Assembly: GCF_018691265.1 (NCBI RefSeq)
Contig: NW_024881313.1
Coordinates: forward strand, 18,779,518 to 18,843,517
Direction of reading: 5' to 3'
DNA: 64,000 bases
Origin: Tyto alba
Lineage: Eukaryota; Chordata; Aves; Strigiformes; Tytonidae
The notes under the pieces are model-generated. The model was not told the DNA's origin, did no database searches, and saw only the letters and a program-made list of their open reading frames with translations. Position numbers and translations under genes: made by a program. Each line of letters opens with the position of its first letter. Position 1 is the stretch's first letter. Positions 23,650 through 35,500 of this stretch are shown here, one piece after another.

Positions 23650-24147
23650 TGGTGATTGAGAGATGGGACTCTGGATGGGTGTAAGAGATAGAGAGTTTGG
23701 AGTTGAAATCAAAGCCGAAGTCATTGCTGAAGTTGAAGTCGTTTATTGTCAACAATTCTACAACTATTCAGTCTTTAGCAATACTTGTCAACATTTGACT
23801 GGTCATTACCCTCTGTCCATGATACACCAGACAACTCCTTGGCTACAAGTTAGTTGCTGCTATCCTAAGCCTATAGGTTAATTAAATCTTACAAGCACAA
23901 ACACAATGTCCTATACACTTTTAGCTCAAGGTAGGAAACTTTCTACTGTTTAAGAAGCGGCCAGATGTTTTCCATTAACCATAGCCTTGCATGTTTTCTC
24001 CAGACAAAGCTCAGCATCCTTATCTTGTTTTTTTACATGTCTGTTTGCTGCTCCCAAGGCTTCTGGCTGACCAAGGTCAAGATGTCCTAATCATTCACTA
24101 GCTGTACAGCACTCTCAGTTCTTCTTCCCAGCCATCCTGCTACAACA
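23650..24147 (-). mobile_element. Solo LTR, ERVK-like, minus strand
   Basis: Bounded by gattga (23644-23649) and gattgc (24148-24153), a 6-bp target duplication with one mismatch. Read on the minus strand it starts TGTTGTAGCAGGATGG and ends CAATCACCA, the TG...CA ends of a provirus LTR. A polyadenylation signal AATAAA lies at 23742-23747 on the minus strand, about 90 bp before the 3' end, as expected for an R-U5 region. The 498-bp length suits an LTR. The 6-bp duplication is typical of class II (ERVK-like) elements, so I assign it there tentatively. No internal proviral sequence flanks it: it is a solo LTR left by recombination between two LTRs. Confidence 0.75.
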
Positions 24148-24153
24148 GATTGC

Positions 24154-26463
24154 TATATTTTTATGTATTGGTGACTCAGTTTACCCTTAATTAAAATCCC
24201 AGGGGATAAAAGTTTGCTTTTACTTTTACTCTTCAAAATTCAGCATGTAAAATACTTTGACTTATTGATATTAGTTTAAACAAGCCAAGAACTTGCTCAA
24301 GTATTGGGGCTTTCTGGAACAATTGAATTGAAATTGATTTATGACATAAGATTAATGAATAATTTCTTCTTGATCTATTGTTGTGGATGGAAAAGGCTGA
24401 AGTTATAGACTTACTGTTCAAATTTCTGTGTTGTACAAGCCTAGGACAAAAGTGTAATGAGAAAGGGATGAGAAGGATTAGTTTCAAGGTTATAGTTTGA
24501 ATTAGTGTTGAGATTGGGACTATGGCCTGAGGTGGTAGTTTTACTCCTCAATCCTCTGAGACCTTGTCTGTGTTGGTTTAAGAGCTAGGTGAGTGCTGCC
24601 GGTATAACAGTATCTATAGGGTTGTGGATAGTGTTAACGTTTGTTATATTGCCTAATGTTTGGATTCTGCTTATCTCCTACACTGAGAATGAGGGCTGGG
24701 ACCCACAGGGTCTTACACTTTATGTGCTTATTTGGTATGTATTTTTGTCTTAATGTAATGTTAAAGATTGGGTTGCATGTAGGTTAGTAATGGAAAGGAG
24801 TTGGAGCGTAGTTTCTTTGGGCATTTATTGGAATATGCCACTCTGGCATGCTTCCTTGTTCTTGTAGTTTTTTTACAATTTATCACTAACTCCTGCTGTA
24901 CCAAGGGTCAGCAGGCTGCAGTTTAAGCTGTCTGCCCTCCAGGCCAACTTGGAGACCATGCCACCAGTGGCCTTGAAGGGGCCCTTCCAGGAAGGTCTGC
25001 AAAGGAGCCTCAGCCATGGATCCTTCCTGAAGTTTATGCTTAGGCATGAGGCTGAAAAGACAGTGGATGGTTCACGGATGTGTTGGGCCATGTGGAAGCC
25101 AAATCTGAGGCTAGGTGTGGAGCTTATTTTTACACAAAAGAGGAATTCAGTTTTGTGTGAACTGTTAGATAAGTTGCTTGATATTGTTATTGATACTGAT
25201 ATGGCACATAGTTTTAGTTGAAGACTGATGAGAAAATTGTGAAATTATTTCTGTTCTGCTGTGAGATAGGTAACAGCAGCCAAGTAGAATTAGTTCACAT
25301 GAAGGCAGAGGTCCAGCACATGTTGATTTTATTACTCAGTACCTGGAGGTCCTCATGTCTACCATAAACACTCTTTTCCAGCTATGAAAACGACTGCTGG
25401 ATAATTGTAAGCTCGAATGACTTCACTGGCTAACCTGTGGATTTGGCAAGATAGGTAAATAAACTGAGCACTTCAGGCACTGCTCTCTGTAATCCTTTTT
25501 ATCAGCCTTTGTCCTAATGTTAACGATAATTCTTAACAGTAGTTCAGACACCTCTCTCCTGGCCAAAATTAAACATAACTGGTTTTCCATTTCACATCCA
25601 TTGTCATCCTATTTCTTCAGGTGTTAAATTTCATACAGCAATAATAATAAAAAAGTCAGTTCCTGGTGTCTGTGGCACTAATCGAACTCCAGCTTTAGAG
25701 CTAATAGCAGCAAAGGGTAAAGAAAATACTCTTCCCTTTGGCCTAAGCCCTTTTTCTGAGTCCCTGTTCTTTCAGGATCATGTAGTAAAAGTAACAATTT
25801 ATCATCTACATTTGTAAATCTAATCAGAGCCCTTACACTTACTACTGCTAATCATTATCCAGGCATAATTAATGGGAACAGAAATATTAGCAAATCATAT
25901 GCTTCTTGCTCTACTGCAATTGATTTTATTATCAAGCCATAAAATCAGCATGTTTCTGTGTCTCTGACCCGAACTCAGTCCTAACCCTGAACATAAAAAC
26001 AGGCTGGAACACCTCCCCTGACACAAGCACAAAGCATAAACCATCCTTTTTTTCTCCAAATATCAGCCTTCATCATAGCTCTGTGGGTCTTGAAGGAGTA
26101 CTTCAGATTCTTCATTTATAATCATAGCCCCAACCCCCACAATAACTGTAGCAATTCCACCTTTACTGTTAAAATACAATGCAGATCAAAGCAGTCTCTG
26201 CACCTTTAATGCACTCTCAGGCACTGCTCATCATGCTTTAGTTGGATTCCATTAAAATACAGGGTTTTTTTCTGTGTTTTGTTTACTTCTAGGCCCTACT
26301 TCTCAAATATTGTATAGTGAGAGGCTCTCACAGGGCTTTGCTTCACATTATTCAAGAGCTCTAAATATACAGGCATTTATAACCAATACATACTTGTGTT
26401 ATATTAGGTGATGTTTTATATAGTACTACAATAGCCTCCCTAGAGACAATAATGATTGGATTA
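24154..26463. other. Unassigned DNA
   Basis: No gene or repeat recognised. The section 24900-25100 is somewhat richer in GC, with short open frames on both strands that resemble no known protein. Confidence 0.5.
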
Positions 26464-26468
26464 CAGAC

Positions 26469-27582
26469 TGTCCTGGGTTTGAGTGAGTGTTAGGGTTTCT
26501 GGTAGCAGGGGAGGGGGCTACAGTGGTTGCCCTCTGTGAGAAGCTTCTTGAAGCTCTCTCGTCTCCAATTTGGCCCCACCTCTGCACCAAGGATGAGGCA
26601 ATCAGCTGCACCTCTGCGATAATATATTTAAGAAGGGACCTGGTAAGGGGGAGTCGGACTTGTGAGGAGGAGTTGTGGCAGCTACATGAACACCAAGGTC
26701 AGTGGAGGAACGGAGGAAGAAAGGAGGGGGGAGGTGTGCCGGAGAAGAGACCCCCCTGTATCCTGTGGGGAGATGTCAGGGCGGCCCCCCCCCGCCACCC
26801 ATGAAGGTCTGTGGTGGAACAGACACTGTTTTATGGCCTGTGAGGGGCCTCATACAGAAATTTGAGGTGGGTGTGCCTGAAGAAGGCCAGGATCCTATGA
26901 GAGGAAGCAGCCCTCACTGTTGTGGTTCGGCTCTGGGAGGATTGCAGCATGCGGGGGTGTTCCATGCCAGAGCAGCTCAGGAAGGGCTGCAGCCCACGGG
27001 AGGGACTCACATTGGAGAAAGTTTGTGGAGGGTTCTCTCCTGTGAGAGGGGGACCACGATGGAGCAGGGGGAAGAAGTTCCAGAAGTTCCCCTGCTCCAA
27101 GATGGAAGAAGTGGTAGCACTGACTGCACTCCCCATTCCCTGCCACTGAGCTGCTGGGGGGGAGCAGGTAGAGATATTGGGAGCAAAGCTGAGCCCAGGA
27201 AGAAGGGAGGGGTGGGGGGAAGGTGTTCTCAAGATGTGGTAATGCTTCTCACTGTCCTACTCTGTTAAGTGTCATTGTTGTTAGTGTCTGTAATAAGTCT
27301 GTGTTCTTTTTTTCTTCCCCTAATGAGTCTGCCTTTTGCCCATGACCATAACGGGTGCTTTGCCCCTCCCTGTCCTATCTCAAATCCCATGCGTGGCTTA
27401 TTTTCTCCTTCTCAGCACTGTGGGGGAGGAGAGGAAGGAAAAGTGAGCAGCTGTGTGGTGCTCAGATGCCCTCTGAGATCAGACCACTGAGCCCTCTATT
27501 TTCTCCTTCTCAGTGCTGGGAAGGAAGGAAGGAGTGAGTGGCTGTGTGGTGTTTAGTTGCCCTCTGATCTCAAACCACAACA
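26469..27582 (+). mobile_element. Solo LTR, ERVL-like, 1.1 kb, plus strand
   Basis: Flanked by a perfect 5-bp target duplication, cagac, at 26464-26468 and 27583-27587. It starts TGTCCTGGGTTTGAGTG and ends CAAACCACAACA. A TATA-like TATATTTA lies at 26623-26630. The middle (about 26690-27200) is GC-rich and made of imperfect tandem phrases such as 'gggctgcagcccacggg' and 'gaccacgatggagcagg', the same as in the minus-strand fragment at 2499-2788. The 5-bp duplication fits ERVL-like elements, and this TGTCCTGG type with internal GC-rich repeats is widespread in neoavian genomes. There is no proviral interior. Open frames up to 188 codons within it come from the GC-rich repeats and are not genes. 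Confidence 0.9.
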
Positions 27583-27587
27583 CAGAC

Positions 27588-29777
27588 AAATGTGATTGTT
27601 TAAACTGTAAAATGCCTCACAGTTAGAAACATCTGGAAACAAAGCACTGACAGGGTGAAGCATAAAATAATACACTCAAAATATTAATAACAGTCTAGTA
27701 TTATCAGCTTCATAATGATGACACGAAAGAATACTCATATTGCAGTCTAATGTTTTTAATGATGGGAGCTATCCTTGCAGACTATTGAGCTGACAATTAG
27801 TGGACATGAGACTGTGGTCAGATGTGCATGGCTGCAGTTAGCTCTACACCTACCAGGTCCTTAGTGGTCTAACCAAAATGGCAGAGACATCAAGAAATCA
27901 AATACAGCAGAAGCCAGAACAGACAATCATTTATTGGACATTTTAAGTTAATATAAAAATCACATGACTTTACTGACAGTAATATAGAAAAGTGGGGGCT
28001 AGACTATTCTGTATTTCACTGTTCCAGTGTGTTTGTTTTCTTTGCCAGGCTTTGTAGCACAAGCTTTGTTGCAGGATAAGTAGTTTAAGTTTGGCTCAAA
28101 TGTGCAGTTTTCCTACTGTTTCTTTCGCCTTGGATATTTAGCTTTTTAGGGAACCTTCAACTCTTACCATTTCAGTATGAGAATGAGAAAGTTCATCTGA
28201 ACAATATTACTCCTGTAAAACCATAGTATTGCTGATCCCTACAACAGGTTTAGTGTTTTCCTGACAAAAATGACAACCACTCCATCTTCAGTCATTGGAG
28301 TATCAGGACACTTCAATATTAAGAGAGAAACTCCCTGTAGTAGCCTATTTACAGATAATTTCTTTATCTTCTTAAGTCTCTTGAAGATCTATTGACAAGA
28401 TTTGGCAACAGATTGTCATTCAGGGCATAATATTTCATCTGTAGCTTGCCAGTTTCTACAAACACCAAGGTGGGGAGATTCATTATACTGGTACATCACA
28501 AGGTCTTTCAAAACAACAGTGCAAAACACACTGTTCCAGATACACCTGTTCTCTCATTGTAAAAACCTGCAGCACAGTCAGCCCTGGGAAAAAATGGCAG
28601 AACTCTTACATCCTCTGTGTATTAATGCATAGAGAGTTCGTCATGAGGTGATACTTTTGGAATACAAACTGTGATATATGGTCATTGCTTTGAAATGTTA
28701 GAGAATAAGTTGGGAGGAAAAATATAAATATCCACTGTCTTGGGGTGCCGGAAGGCATGAAAAATCACCACTTGACAAATCTTGTTGGGTTAAAAAATGA
28801 GTTCGTGGCACCTCTAGGACTGAATACACAGGATTACCTGATTTATGGGAGTTATGAAGTTAGATAGTGCCACTTGAGGAGCCCAAGGCAGGGAGCTGTG
28901 CAGGTGGAAGTATAAATACTGATTATATTTGATTTTCAATACTGAGATAGAAAGAAAGAAAAAGTTCCATCAAGACTCAATCACTCTTTGAGACCTTGTT
29001 CTGAAAATATCTTTCTATGAGATACAATGGCATTTGGGCAGTTTCTAGTACCACATCAGGGTGGTCCTTTAGTGGAAAAGAGTAACAGCCAAAAACTAAA
29101 TGTTTAGTAGAGATGTGGATTTTCAATCAGGCAAGTTTTTTCTTCTGCAAGACTGGGATGTTTAGATCCTGATATAAGTGGAGGTGAGTGGGTCCAAATC
29201 CACAATCAGGCAGCTGAACACGGGAAGAATTATGTTTGAGATTTCAAATGTGTGTACATGTGATTGGTAAAGGACTCTTTCAGATTTGGCCAAATCCTGC
29301 TTGTATTACAGTTGGAAATAGTTCTAGTATCTAATTAACAGAATAGTAGAGAAATGGCAGTCAATGGAAGTGATTTGATTATCAAAACTGTTGTGCAAAA
29401 GAGTAAGCACTTTTCTTATTACCTGTTTATTGGGACCTTTTCCCCACCTTCCTTAAGATGTCATTAGCATAAAGCAGCAACTTCATCTGTCAGAGATGGC
29501 CTAGATGTAGGTGCTGCTGCTTTGAGGCAGAGAATGGAGGACCTCTGAAGGTCTCGTTTTTCAGTGGCTGCTAGAGCACTGGAAGTACAGCTTGGTTCTG
29601 TGGAATCTATCAGTCACTTTACAAAGCAGATAAGCCTGGTGAATCACACTGAGAGAAAAACTGTGTAAGGATTAAGGCTTATTTACTGGATAAAAACAAC
29701 AGCATAGTCTTCTGCTTGAACTTAGGTACCTAAACAAAAAAGCTGTGTTGAAAGAGTTGCTGAGTGCCTGAAACTTC
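27588..29777. other. Unassigned DNA
   Basis: AT-rich, no gene, RNA or transposon recognised. Confidence 0.6.
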
Positions 29778-29866
29778 CCCTGACTCCCTCCCTCCCTTCC
29801 TCCCGCCCTCCCTCCCTCCCTCCCTCCCTCCCTCTCTCCCTCCCTCTCTCCCTCCCATTCTTTCTC
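29778..29866. repeat. (TCCC)n polypyrimidine microsatellite
   Basis: About 85 bp of pure C/T on the plus strand apart from a single G, built on TCCC units with TCTC interruptions. The complementary strand is all purine. Such mirror-like tracts can adopt triplex DNA in vitro; whether this one does is unknown. Confidence 0.93.
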
Positions 29867-32447
29867 TCCTAAAATTTACAAAGCTACCTCTGTTTTTTCA
29901 TTATAATCCTTCAATAAGAACTTCAAAGTAAAGGTCTACCATGTGTCAACATGAGCCACTTAGTTCAAGCTAAGCTTCCCAAAGAACAGTTAATTAAATC
30001 TTAACTTCGCAAGATTTTTTTTTTTTAGGACACCAACAGCATTTTCTGTGAAAATTCTGCCTTAATGGAGCATGCTAGGTGGCTGCACAACTCCTGTGTG
30101 CTGGGCAAATAACTACCCACTCTCCCTCTCCTCCCAGCTAAATGACTGGCCTTATACTGTCTGGTACTGTTGTCACTGAGAAGGACTTTCCCTGCAATAG
30201 TTCCCTCCCATGGCGAGGCGTCAGCTTGACAGCAAATGTAAGAATAAAAAAGTTCCTGAAAAATTAGTGCTTCCATAGCTGTTACTTATGCAAAATGTAG
30301 ATTAATTAAGTGAACTGAGCATGTGCCGAACTGGCTGAGACTGGTCAGAACTAAGATGGGGAAAAGCATATAGAAGCCATAGGACAGATGCAGAAGGATG
30401 TTTAACCGCTTTCCTGTCTTAATTCTGAAGCTGAATCCATCTTTAGGAGAAAAATTTGTTTCAACATTCCATTGGCAGAATAACATTTTTTATTTATTTA
30501 TTTTTTTCTGTTAGATGTCCACATAAGAAATCACAATTTACACATGAGCTCAACCAGGAAAAATCTGGGCTGTGAATATAAAATTCTCCTCCTTGCTAAG
30601 GAACTATTTGGGGCCAGTATGATTCTCTGGCAGAACTCCCATTCTTCCAGGTTGAATTAAAAGAATGTGAATATGAAGAAGTCACATAAAAAAGAAAATT
30701 AAAGTGAATATTGTAGTTGCAAAACACAAAGCATACTTTATTATGCATTCTTTCATTGTGTTTTCACATACAATTTTTTTCTAAAAAATTTTGGCTTATT
30801 CTGGCTGTGTTATACACTTAGGTACATTTAGTTGGTTAGCTGCTATATCATTTTTTTAAACCAAGTATCCCAAGCAGAATTGAATTTTCCTACTAAGCAG
30901 CATTAAATTTTCCTCTCAAAAGCAATTAATTTGCTTCAGTTCTCAAAAACACACCCCAGGAACCAGCCCTCAGTCAAAATGAAGCTTGATGAAAAATGGA
31001 AAATTTCTGTTATTCCTACAATTTTATGATCAAATTTAGTCCTAAACTTTATTAAGCAATGCTTTGCTCTTATAATTTAATAGAGTAGCAACTTAGAAGT
31101 GTGCTGTACTTCCAGAAGAGGTTAAGAAATGTACTTGTGCATCTCATAAATAATTCTAGCAGGTAAGAGCCAAAGTGCTGCTCTTCCTATGGGCACCTAT
31201 GTATAATTGTGTAGTGGACTTCCCCAAGAACAAAGTGGCATTATTGAAGATTTGTCTTGAAAGATTTATGTTACTCTGTTAAAACATGTCATTAGATTTA
31301 TCTCTTTCAGTATCATAGGTCTTCATTGAGTCAAATAAACCATATTTTGTTTACCGCCTTGGAAAGATATAAATGCTAAATACTCTTTAACTTTATTTTA
31401 TGAGAGTGAATATTATATTCTTCTTTCCAGTGACCTTTTATTGCCTTGTGAATAAAAAAATAATTTACCAGATAGAAATAACAGCCAGAGGAAGGTGGGA
31501 TTTATGAGCATGCCAACTCCACTAAAACCAAAGGATAAACATAATAGTCTCAGAATAAAAATGGTAAATTATCTAGTGCTCTATTCTCAAAACTTTAAAA
31601 TAACTTTTCTCAGAAAATTAGAGCTTTAGTCATGTTGTCATGGCAGAAGTAAAAGAGTGCAGGTTCTGTTTCTTCCTTTTTTTCTGTTCCCTGTATCTTA
31701 ATGAATCTAAGACATAATTAGATAAATTCTATTTGTAAGAAAACAGAATATGAAAAATTGTCCATCCAGTCCATAATACCTCATTAAATACATGAGCTAC
31801 AGAACAGCTCTCAATTCTGAACACAGCAGATTTTTGTATTATCCTAGCAGTGTTAAGTATTTCTTTGTTGCAATGAAGTCTATAGCTTTTCAAGCTAAAG
31901 CAAGCATCAAGTTTCCATGCTGGTATCTGTTTGCTCTACAGGATGTCTGATTTTAAAATGCAGTCTGTTTTGAGAAGTAACTGTAAAATGAAAACTTTGT
32001 TTTCCTGACATCATCTCTCAGAACTTTGTTTTACACTATACAGAAATATTATTTAGGTGGCATCACGCTAGATTCCTTACTGCAATCCAGAGAGGCTAGT
32101 TCTTCTACACTTTATGAAACAATTATCTTCTCAAAATATGTGATCAGTCTAGCTCAATAATCTGACTTTGCATTTTAAAACACTACGCATTTATATTACA
32201 TTTGATTTTTCTTTCATTTGAAATTCTCACTGAAGTGATGCACACAGACAGCTCATAATTGTGGGTATGTATCTGATTTTGTAATTTCATGTCTTCCTTC
32301 TTTTCTTAAATGTAAAAGGCTTGCAAGTATTAGTTTTATTATTTTTTCAGTCATATGATGTTGCACCTGCACTGACAGATCAGTACAAATGCTTGGCATT
32401 TATGTCATGTATTTGTTCTTGAGGACTTCTAGGCTAGGAAACAGCTT
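29867..32447. other. Unassigned AT-rich DNA
   Basis: No gene or repeat recognised. A short T run lies near 30016-30027. Confidence 0.6.
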
Positions 32448-32481
32448 GTTTTCCCAGCTTAGTCGTTTTCCCAGCTTAGTT
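32448..32481. repeat. 17-bp direct duplication
   Basis: Two adjacent copies of gttttcccagcttagt plus one base (32448-32464 and 32465-32481), differing only in the last base. It lies about 65 bp before the long C run. Confidence 0.9.
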
Positions 32482-32546
32482 ACATTTCACACTTTGATTC
32501 TCTTTCCAACTGGTACTTAGCAGTTTCCAACTCTTCACACCCCTCC

Positions 32547-32547
<1 letters not shown>

Positions 32548-32590
<43 letters not shown>
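32548..32590. repeat. 43-base poly-C run
   Basis: 43 uninterrupted C residues, preceded by CCCTCCT and followed by aattagcccatggg. On the minus strand this is G43, giving a run of glycine codons in an open frame at 32480-32668 that is not a gene. Runs this long are rare in single-copy DNA, are unstable, and are prone to sequencing and assembly error, so the exact length should be distrusted. Confidence 0.9.
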
Positions 32591-32593
<3 letters not shown>

Positions 32594-35500
32594 TAGCCCA
32601 TGGGATCCCTGGAGAGGAAGAAGAGAAGAAGGCAGAAAGGTGGGTGACAGCAAGGCATCCCTTTGCAAGGTGCCATTAAACCTCCTGTCTCAGGACCCTT
32701 CAGGTTACAGATGGGACATGAGTGGGAAGAGCAAAAGGAGGGGGAGAAAGGACCCTATGCAAATTTGAGGAAGAGAAATAATTTTAGGGGAGTCATGAGA
32801 ACAAGAGAAAGTAGGGTAGGGTCTGTCTACACTAGATCAGGGCAGGGACCGATGGTCAAGTCCTTTGTTAAATGGGGTTCAGGATGACCTATTGTATAAG
32901 CATGAGATGGTTGCTTCCTCCCAGGGAGTGGATGGTTGGAAGGAAAGCACATACCAAAGCACTCTTTGTACCTTGCACAATCCCAATCAAGTTGTACTCT
33001 TCAGGTTCCCATCTGTCTCCTGTGGAAGTGCTTGGGACAGGGTAGAGGGGCATCATGTGCTACTGCAGTGGGTCGCGTAAGGGCTTTTACCCTTTTACTC
33101 CTAGGTTTTTAATTTATATTAATTTTATTTTTATTTAAATTCTCTTCCTTATTTCATATTCCAGATAGTTTTTCATATTACCATCAAACTAATGTTTACT
33201 GATGAAATTTCACAGTTGCATGTATTTCCTAAGCAACATGTTCTTCTGTTAGAAGAAATTAACTCATTCTTAGTTATCTCTAGTCTGGAAACAGTGTTCA
33301 ACCATAACTGACTGGGGAGATAAGTGAGCAAGGTTGCTGGAGTGGGTAGCCTTCCTTCCCTGATACTTTCAAGGGACTTTGTGGGGACTCCCATCATTAT
33401 CTTCTTGGTGGAAGACTGAAGTGAAGGACAAAGTCTGCATATTACCTTTCTCAAAACCAGTCACATGCACCTCTGAGCACTTCACAGAAGTTGCCAGCTT
33501 TTCAGCTGCATAAAACAACAAAGTCAAAACCTGAAGTGAATTATGATTTGTCTCTTTGTTCATAAGATGAAATGAGTATTCTACTGCCCTGAAATTTCAT
33601 AGATTTTTATGCTAAATTAATGACAAAAATATTTGTGAAGAAAATGTCCATTTTGCACCTGTAATAGAATTTTCTTGCAGCAGCAGCAGCTGTGACTGTT
33701 CCATGTATATGACAGGCTGACAAATGGAAAGATTATTTCTGTTCCTTCTTTCATTTGAGAGTCATAAATCTGAAAAATGCGGAATAGATTTTTTTTGTGC
33801 ATCTTATAAGATTTTGTAGGAAGATCCAAGATGGCAGAGAGGGCACAGTTCCAGAATATAAATTAAGATTTGTACTGGTACCACCAGCAGTCACTCAACG
33901 CAATTTGACAGTATCTTTGTCATATCGATATACAATGCTTTGTTGAACTAGTGGAGTAAGTGGATATGTCTGATAAAATAAACAACGTGTTGTCAATGAC
34001 ATTGACATGAATGCTTACTTAATAAGATTGTTTTGATTCAAAGTCAGTTTTCATATTTATACTATTGCAAATCCTGCAGAAGCATCTGTGTCAGGCATCT
34101 GTATAACCTCATATTCCACAGAGATGCAGATCTATTCAGCTCTGTCTTGAGGTGTGTGTATATAGTGCTACCATACCAGTAGTAAATACTATGATAATTT
34201 ATATTCACCTTGCATGGGCAGAGACAAAGCTTTATCCTTTCTTGGTGGCGGTACAAAGACCAAACAAACTGGATGTCGAGTTACTGGTCAGCTCAGGTGC
34301 TCTTTATGATGAGGCATTTCACTCTGTGCTGCTCTGGAGCCGGCTGATTTGGGGACAGTAATTACACCATGGACCTACAACTCCACAGGAGTTTTTTCTT
34401 GGGTTTCAATGCAACAGTTCCAATGTCAGATTTTCCTTGGACATAGAGCTGCTAAATTTAAGAAAAATATAGATCCTTCCATCCATATCTGTGGCAATTC
34501 AAAGGCAGTGGATTAAGTTGTGTTTGTGCTGGTGAGCAGTTAAAGCCAGGGAAAATGTCACCCTGGACCACACTGCAAAGCATCTTCAGGGGACAGGTGT
34601 GTCAGTAGAAACTGATCTCTCAGGTCACTGACACAATTAGATTGCAAAATCCTTACTAAGTCTTAAGTGGCATAACTCACAGTTAATTTTGTTTAGCTGT
34701 TCTGATGACTGCCTAAATAGCGTTTAATGATAAGCCTTTTTTATACTTTTCTTCTTCTTTTCATTCCTACACATAAATACAAGCACAGTTACTCTTTATT
34801 CAATTGAAATATTAAGATTATATAATCAGAGTGCACTATAACATCATCTTTCAGTGCATGAAACATCATATTATAATAAGGATTTATGATTGTATGGTTA
34901 CCCTGAGAAAGTCCTTTTATTCATAGTGTAAAAATGAAAGTCAGGTGGTGGCAGGTTCTTTTCTTTAACTCTGTGATGAATTCTCCATCACTATAAGACC
35001 TTCTTATTTCTGGTAATGTAAGAGATATTAGTTGCTGCTTGAGCATGGGTGAACCAAGTTTTTTTTCAATGGAATAGCTGGATGTAGCAAGGCTGATGTC
35101 TTTCTCTCTCACTCGTACTGCTTCTACAGAGCCAGGCATGATCCATTTCTACCTCAAATACCCTGAAAACTTTACCTTTGCTTTTCATCTTCATAGGCAA
35201 TGAAATTCACCTTTTATAGGGGAACTGTATAAAGATTGACCTTTCACTTTTGAGACTTTGAGCAGAATCCAGGGTTTGTCCTTATGTTTTGCACAGTGAG
35301 CCACAGTGTGTTTGAAATCATAAAACTGTAATATTTTGTCTGAAATTATAAAACTATACAATAACTGTTCTAACTTGAATGTAGAAGACCTGCTTGGGTA
35401 GACCTCACTGGTCTTCCTTAATATATGAAAGAACAGCCTCAAGCAGAGAGGGCAAGCCTGTGCAAGTGGGCTGGTGTCTTCAAATGTGTTGAGTGGGAGG

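Noticed and set aside
23650..24147. The same LTR read in plus orientation
   Set aside because: Only the minus strand has an AATAAA placed shortly before a CA end and a TGTTG start, so the minus orientation fits better.
26702..27268. 188-codon open frame, plus strand
   Set aside because: It lies wholly inside the solo LTR and results from GC-rich repeat units.
32480..32668. Open frame with a polyglycine run, minus strand
   Set aside because: The glycines come from the C43 homopolymer; there is no other protein feature.
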